Assembly: GCA_023374045.1 (NCBI GenBank) | Contig: CM041777.1 | Location: 107,579,810 to 107,643,809, forward strand | Direction of reading: 5' to 3' | DNA from: Limonium bicolor | Lineage: Eukaryota; Streptophyta; Magnoliopsida; Caryophyllales; Plumbaginaceae | Length of the DNA stretch: 64,000 bases | Shown here: positions 1-11,491 of the stretch, in pieces | How positions within the stretch are numbered: the first letter of the stretch is position 1 | Layout: each line of letters begins with the position of its first letter | Position numbers and translations under genes: made by a program | The notes under the pieces: generated by a model | Told to the model about the DNA's origin: nothing | The model's input: the letters and a program-made list of their open reading frames with translations, nothing else | Databases searched by the model: none

Positions 1-663
1 AGAACATCATCAGGTAACACCTCCTGATGTTTTGGATTGGAAGAACTTGTCGTTTTGAATCCATATTCAACACAGCAGAATGCAAAATACTTCAAAATCC
101 CAGTTTTCTTGCACTTATTTGAGAAACGAACTCTAGTATCAAAACCAACCTTGCAAGCATACTTATCATAAAATGATCTACACTCCCCAACAGAATTGAA
201 CTCCAACTTTTCCCATGAACTTCTATTTTTAGGATCATATAAGGAGCCTACAATAGTGATAATAAGAAAGCAATCAATGAATAGAACTAAAATAAACTAA
301 AAAAAATGTATCCTAAGCAGCTAAAAAACGAGTCCATCATACACAAAAATATTATCCACAGCCATTTAAAATCGTGTACAGACGTAGCAGAACAGAATAA
401 GCAATAAAACAGAAAAACTTACCATCATGAACTTCAACAATGGGATTAGAAGCAGAATTATCTGAAGCAGCTTGATCAGGGAGAGATAGTTGATCTTCAT
501 TCTCAGCCAGTTCCCCCTCAGTAACATCTTTCTCATAATGTAAATCAACTTCGGAAGTGGATATGGCCTTATTAAGATCAACTTCAGCTGCTGAATAGTT
601 TTCTGATAATTCAAGTTCTTCAAAACATTCAACAAACTCTGAAGTATGATCTTCAATCAACAT
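1..663 (-). CDS. FAR1-related (FRS/FAR1-like) protein, 5' part, truncated by window edge
   Basis: Two exons are visible on the minus strand. Exon 1 runs 663 to 423: ATG, an acidic Ser/Glu-rich stretch of 80 codons, then donor GTAAGT at 422. Exon 2 starts at 247 after a TTGTAG acceptor and runs off the window at 1. The join is phase 1 and gives an open frame. Exon 2 encodes a FAR1 DNA-binding-domain-like module, with F-N-S-V-G-E-C-R-S-F-Y followed by YACKVGFDTR and a Cys-rich stretch (CKK, then FCC). This is the C2H2/WRKY-GCM1-like zinc finger region of FHY3/FAR1 proteins, which derive from Mutator-like transposases and act as nuclear transcription factors in light signalling. Whether the MULE-type and SWIM domains follow cannot be seen. 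It could be a full FRS gene or a short FAR1-domain-only protein. The acidic N-terminus resembles FRS proteins. Confidence 0.75.
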
Positions 664-1310
664 AGCTAAATCCCTAAATTATACAGAACTAATTAGAAAA
701 GTGAAACGATATGAAAAACTGTGGTAAAATTCAGATTTAAGGTTGAAACCCTAAATTAAAAGAGGTAAGATAAAACATCAACAAAACGAATCTAAGATTA
801 GAAGAAAAGAACTAAACAACAATCGATTGAGGGAGAACAACCAAATAGAGGGCGCATTACCATTCAAATGCAATCAGATTGAGGGAGAAAGAAGACTGGA
901 CGGACATACATTCGTTTCATGGTGGATTGAGCAGAAATTACGTGAGAAAGAAGACTGGATTGAGCAGAAGAAGGAAGAATGGATTAAGCAGAACGTGGAA
1001 GAATAATGGGGAAGGAATAGAGACATGGCGGGGGGGGGGGGGGGGGGAGGGGTCGTGGTGGATTGATGAGAGGAGAAGAAGATACGGGGCGCGAGAAAAG
1101 AAGAGTAGAAAGGGGAAAGTGGGTAACGCAGAAGGAAGACGGTGAAAAAACATGAAAGAGATAAACGGCTGAGATTAGAAGTTGTTAAAATATAAGAAGG
1201 GCTGAGATGCAATCCGTCTGGGACGGAAAAAAGGGGTCCGTCACAAAATCCGCGGGGAATAAACAGACAACCCACTAACAGAATATATGAGTATTTGTTG
1301 ATTGTACTCA
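664..1310 (-). promoter_or_regulatory. Upstream/leader region of the FAR1-related gene, purine-rich
   Basis: This is the 5' flank of the FAR1-related gene. On the plus strand 880-1140 is a GA-rich tract with short near-duplicates of GAAAGAAGACTGGA (about 886 and 946). On the minus strand it is a pyrimidine-rich leader typical of plant 5' UTRs. No TATA box was chosen. Open frames on both strands here are low-complexity and unconvincing. Confidence 0.35.
1030..1047 (+). repeat. Poly-G run of 18 bases
   Basis: Eighteen consecutive G, preceded by GGC and followed by AGGGG. It lies in the upstream region of the FAR1-related gene. The length is likely polymorphic and error-prone in sequencing. Confidence 0.9.
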
Positions 1311-1551
1311 ATCTTCAAGATTCCAGGCTGCGATTAACAAACAACGACCTCGCCATGCCCAAAACTCTAGCTCTATAAATTAAGCTCTCAACGGCATTGC
1401 ACTCGCGAAGACCTTTGAGTTATGCTATAATGCATTATTAATTACTCCTATATTGTGTATCTAATTAATAAACTTTTTCCTATCATCCGATCCCCCTTTT
1501 ATTTTTAAATCTAAACATACCTAGGATATATATGCGGCTTTGTAAGAATCA

Positions 1552-1760
1552 GTATTTTTTGACTAATATGCGCTGACGGATCCAGAAATCTTGTTTAAGG
1601 AGTTAAAATTTTTTTGACATCCAGAAATTGTTTAGGGGGCTAAAATAATTTTTGACACTAATTTTCTTTAAAACTTTATTTATGTTGTATTTTTTAAAAA
1701 TTTATAAGAGTAATTTAACAAATTTTCAAAATTTTCTAGCCCCCTATCCATCCGCCTTGG
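1552..1760. mobile_element. Possible short hAT-type MITE remnant
   Basis: An AT-rich segment bounded by GCTGACGGATCCAGA on the left and CCATCCGCCTTGGC on the right. These form an imperfect inverted pair of the GGCGGATCCA type seen at the ends of a common plant hAT MITE, and of the insertion in the LysM kinase gene at 50791. No target duplication was resolved. Confidence 0.35.
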
Positions 1761-1863
1761 CGTTGGTATAGTTAAACATGTCTATGCCTAAGTAATTTCG
1801 ATTCTTTTTCCAGTTCTTCAAATGATCATGTTTCTTACCTACAAAAATTACTACTAAAAACTA

Positions 1864-2093
1864 CTCTCCCGTTCAAAAATATCTGTTATTTTAGGAGTTT
1901 GCACACTTATTAAGTAAAGATGAAAAATGACGCATGTACTCCTACTTTTTACTTTTCCATCTAGATAATAATTATTTTTGTGTTGAATAGTAGAGTTAAA
2001 AGTGGAAAAAGTTGTGTCAAAAAGCTAGAATGACACATATTTTTGAACAAAAATCACTCCCTAAAATAATAGATATTAATTAACGAGAGGGAG
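1864..2093. mobile_element. Stowaway-type MITE
   Basis: Inverted termini CTCTCCCGTTCAAAAAT and CGAGAGGGAG lie directly inside TA dinucleotides (1862-1863 and 2094-2095). Length is 230 bp, AT-rich, with no coding. TA target and CTCCCTCCGT-like ends are the hallmark of Stowaway (Tc1/mariner-derived) MITEs. Relatives lie at 15376 and 55952. Confidence 0.75.
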
Positions 2094-2700
2094 TAATTAA
2101 TGTACCCTGTACAAAATCAAACCACAGACATATTCAAACTTTGAAGATTTATTTGAAAAAAAACACAAGGGTTTTAAATAATAGGTAAAGGCCCAGTGAT
2201 AATTATAATAGGCCCAATGTTTGTTAGCCCAATTTGTAATTATTGCAGTATAATTCCTATCCTAATGACTGTGATAAGATATATCTGTAATAACTTACAT
2301 TGATTAATACAACACTATACACTCTTTTCTTTGTCGATCAATAGAGTCATTTGAAAGAGCCAATAACCATGTACAAAGTTTCATCTTCCAACTCTGAATC
2401 CAAATTAAGTTTAGAACCATAGTATCATTAGAGGAAACATAAATAATAAGACGTACAAAGTGGGATCCCAAGACATAATTAAGTTTGTCGGGCAATACAA
2501 AAATATTTTTTAAAAAAATATTACAGTTTGCAATTAATTAAAACTTGACCATGCCAACATCTACTGGAGTGTTATAACATGGGTCTTATAAGGGGAGAAA
2601 TGACTAAATTAGGTGTTACTTTTTTTGTTGTGTATAGAATACCTTATATATTTCTCAAAGGCTTGGAGGGTGCACTTCGGTTTGACTTTAATCATATCTA
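2094..2700. other. Intergenic, no gene seen
   Basis: AT-rich sequence between two MITEs. The only open frame (2304-2495, minus) is short and shows no recognisable motif. Confidence 0.6.
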
Positions 2701-2974
2701 CAATGAGTCTTAGCTACAACCATATGTAGTCATCTTTGGCTACATTTTTCATGGTACAGTTTGTGTAGAGTAAATGTACATGTTTTATAAGTTTATTGTA
2801 CAGTTTATAAAGTTAGTATGTACATTTAGTACAAATTCAGAAAATCATATTCACTGTATACATATACATATACATCCGTACAGTTTTGAATGATCACATG
2901 TACAGTTTTCAACGACCAAATGTACATGTATGTAGCTATCTATAGCTACATGTGGTTGTAGCCAAGAAATTGGG
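2701..2974. mobile_element. MITE of a Mutator-type family (copy 1 of 3)
   Basis: The termini are inverted: CTTAGCTACAACCA on the left and, on the complement of the right end, CTTGGCTACAACCA. It is flanked by TCATATCTA (2692-2700) and TTATATCTA (2975-2983), a 9-bp duplication with one mismatch. Same family as 43462-43719 and 53829-54089, whose 9-bp duplications are perfect. The 9-bp size points to Mutator-type transposase. Confidence 0.75.
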
Positions 2975-2986
2975 TTATATCTAACA

Positions 2987-4120
2987 CAAATTCTATGGCA
3001 CGGGACGCCCGCACCAAACTTGGAATAAGATAGTGATTTGGTAGTCCCAGTCAGCAGCTGACTGGACTGTTTTGCTGATTGAGCTGTCTTTTTACTATAT
3101 TAATTTTAAATGATTGTAACTTTTAATATATAAGTCCAAAATTAAAAAAACTTATATCATTGTTCACCTAAATTCAATCTCTTTAAAACAAGACCAGTCA
3201 TGGATATATTTTGACAACTTTAAAAAAATTATTTTTACATGTATACGATGATACATTAAAATGGTAATATGATTCATTAATTTTGTATTATGATTCATTA
3301 AAATTGATTTACGATTCTTAAGTAATAAGTGGTGAATTAGATTACAAACTTCGGAACCGAAAAAAATCATTATTGTTTTGTAGTCTATTATTATTATTGT
3401 ATGGTGTATTTTAAACCTATATGATGAATCATGTATTTTCACCAAAATTGTTTTGTATTGATCATTGTTTGAAAATTTTATTTTTATATGTTTACAATTG
3501 ATACACTAAAATGAAAATATGATTCATTAATTTTGATATTATGATTCATTAAAATTGATATTAAGATTCATTAACTAATAAGTTGGTGAGTTAGATAACA
3601 AACTTCTGAACCGATTATAAAAATCATTATTTTTTGTAGTGTATTATTATTTTTGTATGATGTTTTAAACCTTATATGATGAATTGTGTATTTTTCATAC
3701 ATACGAATATTATTTTGTGTTGTATTATTGTGTAAAAAAAATTTCTATATGTTTGCAATGATACCACTAAAATGAACAAATATATGATCATTAATTTTTG
3801 ATATTATGATTAATTAAAATTGATATTAGATACACTAAAATGATGATGTTAAATGATAATGATGATATTGAGACTTGATATAACATGTAATTAATATAAA
3901 ATTTAAATTTCTTAAAAACAATCAATGAACTGGTCTGTTTTGAAGAGCTTGAATTTAGATGAATAATGATATAATTTTTTATATATTGGACTTATACTTT
4001 AAAAGTTATAATTAATTCAATTTAAGATAATAAAAAACAATCCAGTCAGCTGCTGACTGGACTGTCAACTCATCTGTGCTGCACCAATACTGTATGGGCA
4101 GTCCGCACAATCTACCCGCT
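2987..4120. mobile_element. Long-TIR non-autonomous element (copy 1), Mutator-like
   Basis: The two ends are long inverted repeats. AAATTCTATGGCACGGG, then CAGTCAGCAGCTGACTGGAC and an AT-rich arm lie on the left. The mirror image with CAGTCAGCTGCTGACTGGAC and GGGCAGTCCGCACAA lies on the right. Inside are repeated ATGATTCATTAA units. Copies lie near 44113 and 57725. Exact ends and target duplication are not resolved, so the limits are approximate. No coding. Confidence 0.6.
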
Positions 4121-5293
4121 GTTAAAACATTTCATTAATTACTTTCATGGCTTAGAACAAATATATACAAGACTAAAATCTTTATTAATGTAAGAAAGAA
4201 GTAGGACTTTGAGATTGACCATTATAGAAGGAACTTTTCCAAATGTACTTAATAGTACCTCATGGCCATGGCCCCATACCACTAGTTGAAGCCCCTTGTG
4301 GTCAACAAATATGGTTCCACGGAAGAAATTACATGACCATGTAAAAGTAATAACTTTTTTTTTAAAAAAAAAATCAGAAGATGGTACAAAGAGTTGGTCG
4401 TTATAAGGAACTGAGGTCAGGATCAGGATTAAATGTTATACTATATGTCCTTCTTGATTGATAATCTAGCTGATATCAGCTGAAAGTTAGAAAAAATAGA
4501 GGAGAAAAATAGTTAATATGAAAATTGATGTGTGTGACATACAGAGACAATACACTAGCTGATCAAATAAATCCGATATAAAATAATGGGGCCATATGAA
4601 GCCACGACAATGTGGGGAAGGAATCCACCCCGGCCCCGCTCTTTCAGTGCACTTTAACCATTCTTTTGTTAAAGTTTGGGCAGTCTAGGAAATTGTAAAC
4701 CACTTATTAAATGACATAGGCTAGTTCTTAGGAGTAATACTCATTGTCATCATCTCTTGTACAATTTTATTATTATTTGATGGAAAGGAATATAGGACGG
4801 TAAGGGGAATTACATGCCCAGTTATACCATATGCAAATCGGCCATTAGAAAAAATATATTAACAAAGTTGTACATATAGACTCTTTGGCTTTTAATTTTT
4901 GAGTTATCCTTGAAACTAATAATTTTTATTATCACACAAAATAGCAATAAAAACACCTAATGCAAGGGCCGATTTTTATTTAAAAAACAATTTAATAAAG
5001 TAAACAGAAGATTATGTAATCAATAAAAAATACATCTGTGGAGAAATTAAAACATTATTCTCAACTACAAACTCGTTTTTGTTTTTTACGATCGTCAACT
5101 ATATATTCCCACGTACATAAATTTGGTTAAAAAAAATGAGATCGGAGGTGCAGAAGAAAACAAAAGAACATGAACTTTGTCTCGCCTAATGGGATAGATG
5201 TGCACGAAAGAGAATGAGGAGGATTTGAGGTCTACTAACGAGCCCACATCAGGAAGCCCACATCAGGGAGCAAAAGAGGCCACAAAAAGAAGT
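4121..5293. other. Intergenic, no gene seen
   Basis: AT-rich sequence downstream (3') of the minus-strand lipid-transfer gene at 5294. It contains poly-A/T runs and no convincing open frame or RNA gene. Confidence 0.6.
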
Positions 5294-6227
5294 CTAGATA
5301 CTCCATATCAACAAGCCTACAAGCGTCAGCAAGAGAGCTGAGGAGGAAGTAGCGGATGATACTGGGCTAGAATTCGAAGACGGTGTCAAAACGGGCCGGA
5401 TCCGACCAGATAAGGCGGAAGGTGTATCGGCAGCAGTTTCAGCCTCGGGTGTAAGAGCTGGGGTTAGATCGTTGGTCTCCGCCCCTGGTGCAGATGCTGC
5501 TGATGCCGAAGCTGGGTAAATACAAACAAATCAGAAATCAGCAATGAGATGGACTGAGGCTTGAACATTCAGGTTTTTTGGGGCTTGTTTTTTTACCTTG
5601 TGGACTGAAAGCAGCAGGTGGTGGTGGAGGTCCAAACAGCACAGGACCTGCCGTGTACAAAAACTAATTATAATAAGATTGACAAACAAAGTGTAGAAGC
5701 AATAAGGCATAATCTGTAAGATGTTGCTGGCGGTGGTGTGAGGCTAACCTGGAGCTGGAAGAGGAGATCCACCAGCTGCAAATTGCATCACAAATATTAG
5801 TGCACAAAGGGACAAAATAAGAAAGGTGTGATAGTTAAGTTAGGTAGGTGGATCAGCTAATTAATTAACCTTTGCACTGGACGGGGACCTTGACACCGCT
5901 GCAAACTCTTGGAAGAGACAGAGCCAAATTCCTACTGACACTAACCGGAAGAGGCACGCTGGCAGTGATGAGGAGGCAAACACAGTCCATACTGTCACTC
6001 ATGATGGACCTGAATGCCCCACAGCACTGGGATGTTGGAGAGGTCCCGTTTGCAGAGCTGCCAGTTATGTAGTTCAAGCAAGGTGTAAAGGAGCTGATCA
6101 TATTGGCGGAGCAAGGTGTGGAGATCTGGGGCATCTGCCCATTTGACAGGATGAAAATTTGGAGTAACATAAGAGATGGAAGTAGAATTCGGTTACTGTT
6201 GTAACATGTAGCTAGAAAATTCTCCAT
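5294..6227 (-). CDS. GPI-anchored non-specific lipid transfer protein (LTPG/xylogen type)
   Basis: Four exons on the minus strand: 6227-5870, 5775-5749, 5647-5597 and 5511-5294. All have GT-AG borders and phase-1 joins. The CDS is 654 nt, 217 residues. Residues 1-31 form a signal peptide with a hydrophobic core. The eight-cysteine lipid-transfer motif follows from Cys39: C, C, CC (QCCGAF), CxC (DCVC), C, C (VQC). Then come a Pro/Ala/Ser-rich spacer encoded by two mini exons and a C-terminal hydrophobic tail (SSALLLTLVGLLIWSI) after small residues, the usual GPI signal. The ATG at 6227 was preferred because it starts the signal peptide. Known role of the family: outer plasma-membrane or wall lipid binding and transfer, cuticle or suberin deposition. 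The substrate is unknown. It is transcribed divergently from the next LTPG gene at 7001. Confidence 0.88.
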
Positions 6228-7000
6228 CTGCGTTGGTTTTATTATGTTAGAAGACTTGATGATATGTATATATTTTGTTTGTGATAGCTCACCCAAGGGG
6301 AAAGAAAGAAGGATGCTCAAAGGGATGAAATTTAGTTGAAACGTGAATTGGGGTTTTATAGTTGTAGGTGTGGGCAGAGGAAGCAAGGTGGTTCTGAATT
6401 GGATTTTAGAGATCAACTACCACTAGCTAAAGGGAGTCAAAATGTGAGAAGATGGGTCAACAACAGTTTCAAATTCTTCTGGGCCAAGTTAAGCTCTTCA
6501 AGTCTTTACTTGGAACTAGGAAACTTTGTGATTTTGCAGTGTGGGTGTTTGATATAGTAGTCTCTCTGTTTTGCGCTGTATTTACAGAACTAGATGTGGG
6601 AGTGGGATGTATCATTGATCAGCTAAGCCTGACTAATTTCAAAATACATATTCTGAGTGACTTATAAGGCTGGATCATAATGAAATTTCATAAAGCCTTT
6701 GTTAAACAACCGACCCCACAAAACGAAAAATAAAACCGTTCCAACTTCCAAGCCAAATACTAGTAGTACTATTCAACTACCAAGACCAAAAACAGGGGTT
6801 TGGCCACCCAGATTAACTAACTCCATTTTGTCTATTCGAGAAAACAACTGTGTATTTAATACACCATTTTCTTTCCTAACTTTCACACAACTCAATACAT
6901 TTTCCAAACCATTTCGTCCCTTTTCCCAACTCCCCAAAAAATCAATCCAACTCTCAATCACCCACTTCTCCCAACCTCCCCGTCCTACCTGATCAGAACC
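6228..7000. promoter_or_regulatory. Bidirectional intergenic region between two divergent LTPG genes
   Basis: 773 bp separate the two divergent start codons. They presumably contain both promoters and leaders. The stretch 6900-7000 is C/T-rich on the plus strand, like the leader of the 7001 gene. No TATA box or operator could be assigned with confidence. Open frames here are not convincing. Confidence 0.45.
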
Positions 7001-7925
7001 ATGGCCACAACATCTCTCAAACTCTGCGTATTCCTCACGCTCATCACCACTTTAGCCATTGAAACCAAAGCTCAATCAAGCAGCTGCACAAATGCACTAA
7101 TGACAATGTCCCCATGTCTCAGATACACAAGCGGCAACTCATCAAGACCATCATCATCCTGCTGTTCAGCCTTGTCCAATGTTATCCAGACCAATCCTCA
7201 ATGCCTCTGCTCAGTCATCAATAGCAGCGGTGCGACTTCCATTTTAGGGATGGTGATTAACCAGACACTCGCTACCAGTCTTCCTAGTGCCTGCAGGGTC
7301 CAGACTCCGCCGATCATCCAATGCCAAGATGGTACGTAACTAGTACTATTAATTAAGCTGACATACATGATACATGTCCTGCCGTTTCTGGCTAGTTCTA
7401 ATCTTTCAGTGCTTGTTACTTTTGTTCCAAATTAAATATCAACCATGTCCATGTAGGAGGAACAGCTCCTTCACCTTCAGCGGAGGACGCAGTATCACCA
7501 ACTTCATCAGTTGCCGCTCCTTCAGCAGATTCTCCCATGGCTAATTCCCCTGCCGAGGAAGAACCTCAGGGCCCAACTTCAGATCTTCCAACAGGTAGGT
7601 AAATTAGGTTACGTCAGTAAATCAATCGATACAATATACAGAGTACGTAGTACTGATACAGTGGATGTTTTGGAGGATCAGGCTTGATCTCACTCAATAC
7701 AACATCCATAGGCTGTGAGTGAGGCCTTATCTTTGTAATGGGAAAGCGATAAATACGTGCTTACTCTTTGATATTCATGGTTTGGGTGCAGGTTCAGGTT
7801 CTAACACGGTTCCATCTACTCTAGGAAACACGTCTGATGGAACCAGTATCACGAAATCAGCCATTCATTTCCTGGCGTTGCTACTTCCCATTGTATTGTG
7901 CACCTCATACGGTGCCGCCCCATAA
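7001..7925 (+). CDS. GPI-anchored non-specific lipid transfer protein (LTPG/xylogen type)
   Basis: Three exons: 7001-7331, 7457-7594 and 7792-7925. All are GT-AG with phase-1 joins. The CDS is 603 nt, 200 residues. Signal peptide about residues 1-24, cut before QSSSC. The eight-cysteine motif starts at Cys29 with SPC, SCC, QCLC, SAC and IQC. A Pro/Ser/Ala/Glu-rich linker follows (exon 2), then a hydrophobic C-terminal segment (FLALLLPIVL) that fits a GPI signal, though it ends in a somewhat polar tail. N-x-S/T sites occur in the mature part. It resembles the 13359 gene in the LTP domain (SSSCC, PQCLCS, LPSACxVxTPP) more than the 5294 gene. Function as for LTPG proteins: an apoplastic, membrane-anchored lipid carrier, or xylogen-like. 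Confidence 0.9.
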
Positions 7926-8680
7926 TGATACTGAACATTCCCTTTTTGTATGAAACATTGTTTTTTTGAGCTTGCTGTCAGCAGTTGTATGAGATTGATT
8001 CACGCATTGTGAAATTGTTTGTATAAAGTCGTTATTTTCTTTTCTTTTCTTTTTGTCTGCAAAACATTGGATGTATCGGATTGTTTAGCATCTTTCACAC
8101 GTTGATAAATTAGTTGTATAAAAGTGCCGTCTACCAAAGATATATTGAATTGCTTCAATGATGACATGTACGATGAGCCTTTTTCTCTTGATCGGTTCCA
8201 AACTCACTACTACCATATTGCGTACTGATATCATATTCTAACCTTTTCCTTCGTATCATTCGATTTACATTTTTTGATAGTTTGTGAATAAAAATCGCAA
8301 GTAATACAAATATTCTGAAAGTAACACATACAACAAGAATTACCAACAGACACCATCGTACTTTGAAAACCGCTTAAAAAAGCTCCCCTTTTCCTTCCTC
8401 GACCTTTAGCTAGTTTTGTTCTGCAGGTAGATCTTGGTTTGTTCCCGTAGTGAATGAAATTAGTTTATCTGGTTCGTTGGATCTCTCTCTGCTCATGTTT
8501 CACGTCATCGGTTGCAAATAGAGAACAAGAGATCCTTGGTGGCATGAACGGAGCCAGCTTTTGGAATTTAGGGGGCATGGTAAAATATTAGAAGGGTCAT
8601 ATTATAAATTATAGTATATTACATGTACTTTTCTGTTATTATATTTTTGAAATTTCATGACAAAAATATATATAAAAAAA
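7926..8680. other. 3' flank and intergenic, no gene
   Basis: The first part is the likely 3' UTR of the LTPG gene. A decayed fragment near 8545-8610 with GGAGCCAGC and TTTAGGGGGCATGG resembles a degenerate hAT-MITE terminus. No coding seen. Confidence 0.45.
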
Positions 8681-9720
8681 CGGTCTATAAATGACGGTTC
8701 TGGTGAAAACCGTCATTTAAGCCTGTTGGATACGCGCGGGTCAACTTAAAGGCATCTTAAAAGACGGTTTAACATAAACCGTCTTTTAAATCATGTGACT
8801 TCAGTGCGCCAAAGTATCTTAAATGACGGTTCGCCTGAAACCGTCTTTTAAAATAGAACTTAAATGACGGTTCGCCTGAAACCGTCTTTTAAAATAGAAC
8901 TTAAACGACGATTCACCTGAAACCGTCTTTTAAAACAGGTAGACGCGCACGCGAAATGACCTTAAGTGACGGTTTGTTGGAAACCGTCTTTTAAAACAGG
9001 TAGACGCACGCGGAATGGACTTATTAAGCGACGGTTTGGTGGAAACCGTCTTTTAAAATATGTTAAAAGACATAGTTAATTAATAAACCGTCCTTTAAAA
9101 TATGTTTAAAACATAAATTAACAAAGTCTGAAAAATAGTATAGAGTAATAAATATTTAAATTAGTTTACATGTTGGTTGAAATTCTTAAAATAGATAGTG
9201 AGATATTGCATGTATATATAATTTAATAAAATTTATATTTTATAATTATAACATTAATTTATTACTTTAGTAATTAAATTAGTCTTTTTATAATTAACAT
9301 TGTAACTATATGTACATATATCGAATCTTATAATATCTTTGGAATAACAATTAAAATTCCAATAAATAAAAGATTAAGTTATAATTGCTACATATGTATT
9401 TTGTTCATAAAATGAACGAGTTTGATGTTATAGTCTAGTGGTTGGAGACAGCGTGCGTGGGTACCATCGGTCGTGAGTTCGAATCCAGACATCACTACAG
9501 AATAGAAATTAATCTAGGCGATTAGACTAGATTCACTTTTTTTTTCGCTCAAGAGCATTTAAAGACGGTTCGCCCAAAACTGTAATACCATTTTAAAAGA
9601 CGGTTTTAGAACCGTCGCTTAAAATAGTTGACAAAAAACGATAGTCGTTTAAGAGACGGTTCGGAATCGTCGTTTATGAGCGGTTTCGACCGCGTTTTTT
9701 TGCTCCTATCTGCACCAGTG
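8681..9720. mobile_element. CACTA-like non-autonomous element with subterminal hairpin array
   Basis: The right end reads TGCACCAGTG, the complement of CACTGGTGCA, a known plant CACTA terminus, and is followed by ACT. Inside, 8681-9100 holds at least seven short palindromes of the form GACGGTT-x-AAACCGTC followed by TTTTAAA. 9560-9690 holds three more. Such repeated subterminal motifs are typical of CACTA transposase binding sites. A matching left CACTG end was not found, so the element is truncated or rearranged. No transposase is encoded. Confidence 0.6.
9422..9543 (+). repeat. tRNA-like sequence (SINE-like or tRNA pseudogene) inside the CACTA-like element
   Basis: A 72-nt tRNA-sized unit (9423-9494) has pairing ends TGATGT and ACATCA, an A-box-like TAGTCTAGTGG at 9431-9441 and a B-box-like GAGTTCGAATCC at 9475-9486. 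A run of T follows at about 9538. The D and anticodon arms pair poorly, so a working tRNA is unlikely. A tRNA-derived SINE or fossil tRNA fits best. Confidence 0.5.
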
Positions 9721-11300
9721 ACTATATTTTTGGCTAATTCATGAAATGTCACTAAAAAAAAGAAAGTCCTAAAATGCCACTATATTTTTGCAAAAGTCCA
9801 TGAAATGCCACTATGTCGTTGACGAGAAGCAAAAAAGACAAAAATACATCCAACAATTAACGAAGTTCACAATATGTCACTAAGTGTTAAAAAATTCACT
9901 TAAATTCACAAAAAAATTAAAATACTATAAAAATGAAAATTACTATAAAAATATTTAAAAAATTATAAAACATAGAAAAATAAAATAAAATAAAAAATAT
10001 TTTAAAAAGATTTAGGCCATGCGTGTGTACTTGTCAAAGAGCCATCAATTGTTAACAACTTCCTGTTTGCGGTTTAGTCTTGGAGTCAAGAAAGACCATC
10101 GAGGAGCATGAATATAAATAGGTACCCTTTTGGGTCCGAATTCATGACGTCCTTGAGCTTGCTGCAATATCCATTTTGTAGAGAAGGCAACAACGAAGTT
10201 GGGAAGGTTTGCGGGGGTCATGGAGGATGCAACCTCCTTGGGTATTTGCGTATAAAGGTTTTGTTGAACATCATCTTCTTGTCATGAGATCTCTTCCTAT
10301 TTCTCTTGATGTCAAGATTTTGGTGTTCACCGACACCCCTTATGGTATGTGGCTTCGAATGAGTATCTTTTTGGTGAGAACAAGAACTCGGGAGGTCCAT
10401 GTGGAGACTGAGTTGTGGGCATATATGTTTGGGGTAGTTTTGGATCTACTTGGTTAAGGTCCTTCCTCTGCACCGCAAGAGCCTGCTTTGAATATCTATC
10501 CTCTCCTAACTCGTGGACCAGTGGTGGTGGAAGGTGATCCTTCCCCTCTTATGGGGGTCATGCACATTGATCATTATGCTCTTGGTGAGCATTTGAGGAA
10601 GCATCGTTTTGAGCACCTATAATTGTTGAAGCTTCAAGTGAGGAGTTTTAGGACCTGTGACTACCTGAGATGAAGCGTAAGGGAAAGAAGGCGATGGCAA
10701 CTTCCAGCACTGATCCTATCGCGGTGATGTTTCGAAACAATGATCCCAAAGTGGGTAGAAAGGCGTCCATGGGGAAGTCTTGGGGTTGTCAAGGAGAATG
10801 AAGGGTTTGACCTTAATTGCATGAGCCCCAACTCATGCAATTAGATATTTTTGGAACCTTGGGTTCAAGTTGGTGTTTTGTTTGGTAGGCAATGTGTTGT
10901 TGGCTATGTCTTTGTTTCACATGTTTTCCTTAGGTTTTTGTTAGTTTATGGGGGGTTCATATCTTGTATTTTGGTCTCTTCTTAGTGGTGGTAGGTATGT
11001 AAGTCTCTTTTGGTATGTCGGACAACATATGCGGCTAGGTGATGAAGGTTCAACATATCTCTAGTAGACTCTGATGGTTTCAAAGCAGTTCATGCTTTCA
11101 AGGCTACATTATGGTCGCCTATGGGATTCTGTTGTGTATAGTAGTTGTCTTGCCGAGACTTAGTTTGGTTCCTTTTGTAGTGAAATCAATGTACCTATCT
11201 AATGTTTTGTTTAAGGCAATGGAATGGTTGGTGTTTTCTAAAAAACTTAGCCGAGAGTTTTTCCTGCCGATGTGTGCGCACTTCTGACTAAAGGAAATCA
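9721..11300. other. Unclassified intergenic stretch, perhaps old retroelement remains
   Basis: 9721-10010 resembles the AT-rich ATTCATGAAATG repeat also seen at 56868 and 58890. 10180-10780 reads as patches of decayed coding sequence in more than one frame with G+C above its surroundings. I do not recognise the protein. 10780-11300 has no feature I can name. Confidence 0.35.
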
Positions 11301-11491
11301 TTTACGGAGGGAAGAATGTAATTGTATCGTATTGATTCAATTGAGTGAGAAATACCGAGAGTAGCTAGTGCTTATATAGCACTGTGTACAGTATTCTAGA
11401 ATAAGGATAGAAATGTAAAAGTAAACTAATAGCCCATAGAATACGGGCCTTCATTACAGACGACTGTTGGGCCAAGATAATACAATGTTTG
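11301..11491 (-). repeat. Probable Copia LTR remnant
   Basis: It lies directly after the 3' end of the Copia pol remnant (minus strand). Read on the minus strand it has a promoter-like TATATAAGC, then a TACTCTCGGTATTTCTC-type R-region look. The limits were not confirmed by a second LTR copy. Confidence 0.4.

Noticed and set aside
874..1311. Minus-strand ORF rich in Ser, Phe and Pro
   Set aside because: Produced by the GA/CT-rich tract and the poly-G run; low complexity.
5872..6072. Plus-strand ORF opposite the first LTPG gene
   Set aside because: Antisense shadow of LTPG exon 1.
9423..9494. Functional tRNA gene
   Set aside because: A and B boxes fit, but the D and anticodon arms do not pair well. 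Called tRNA-like only.
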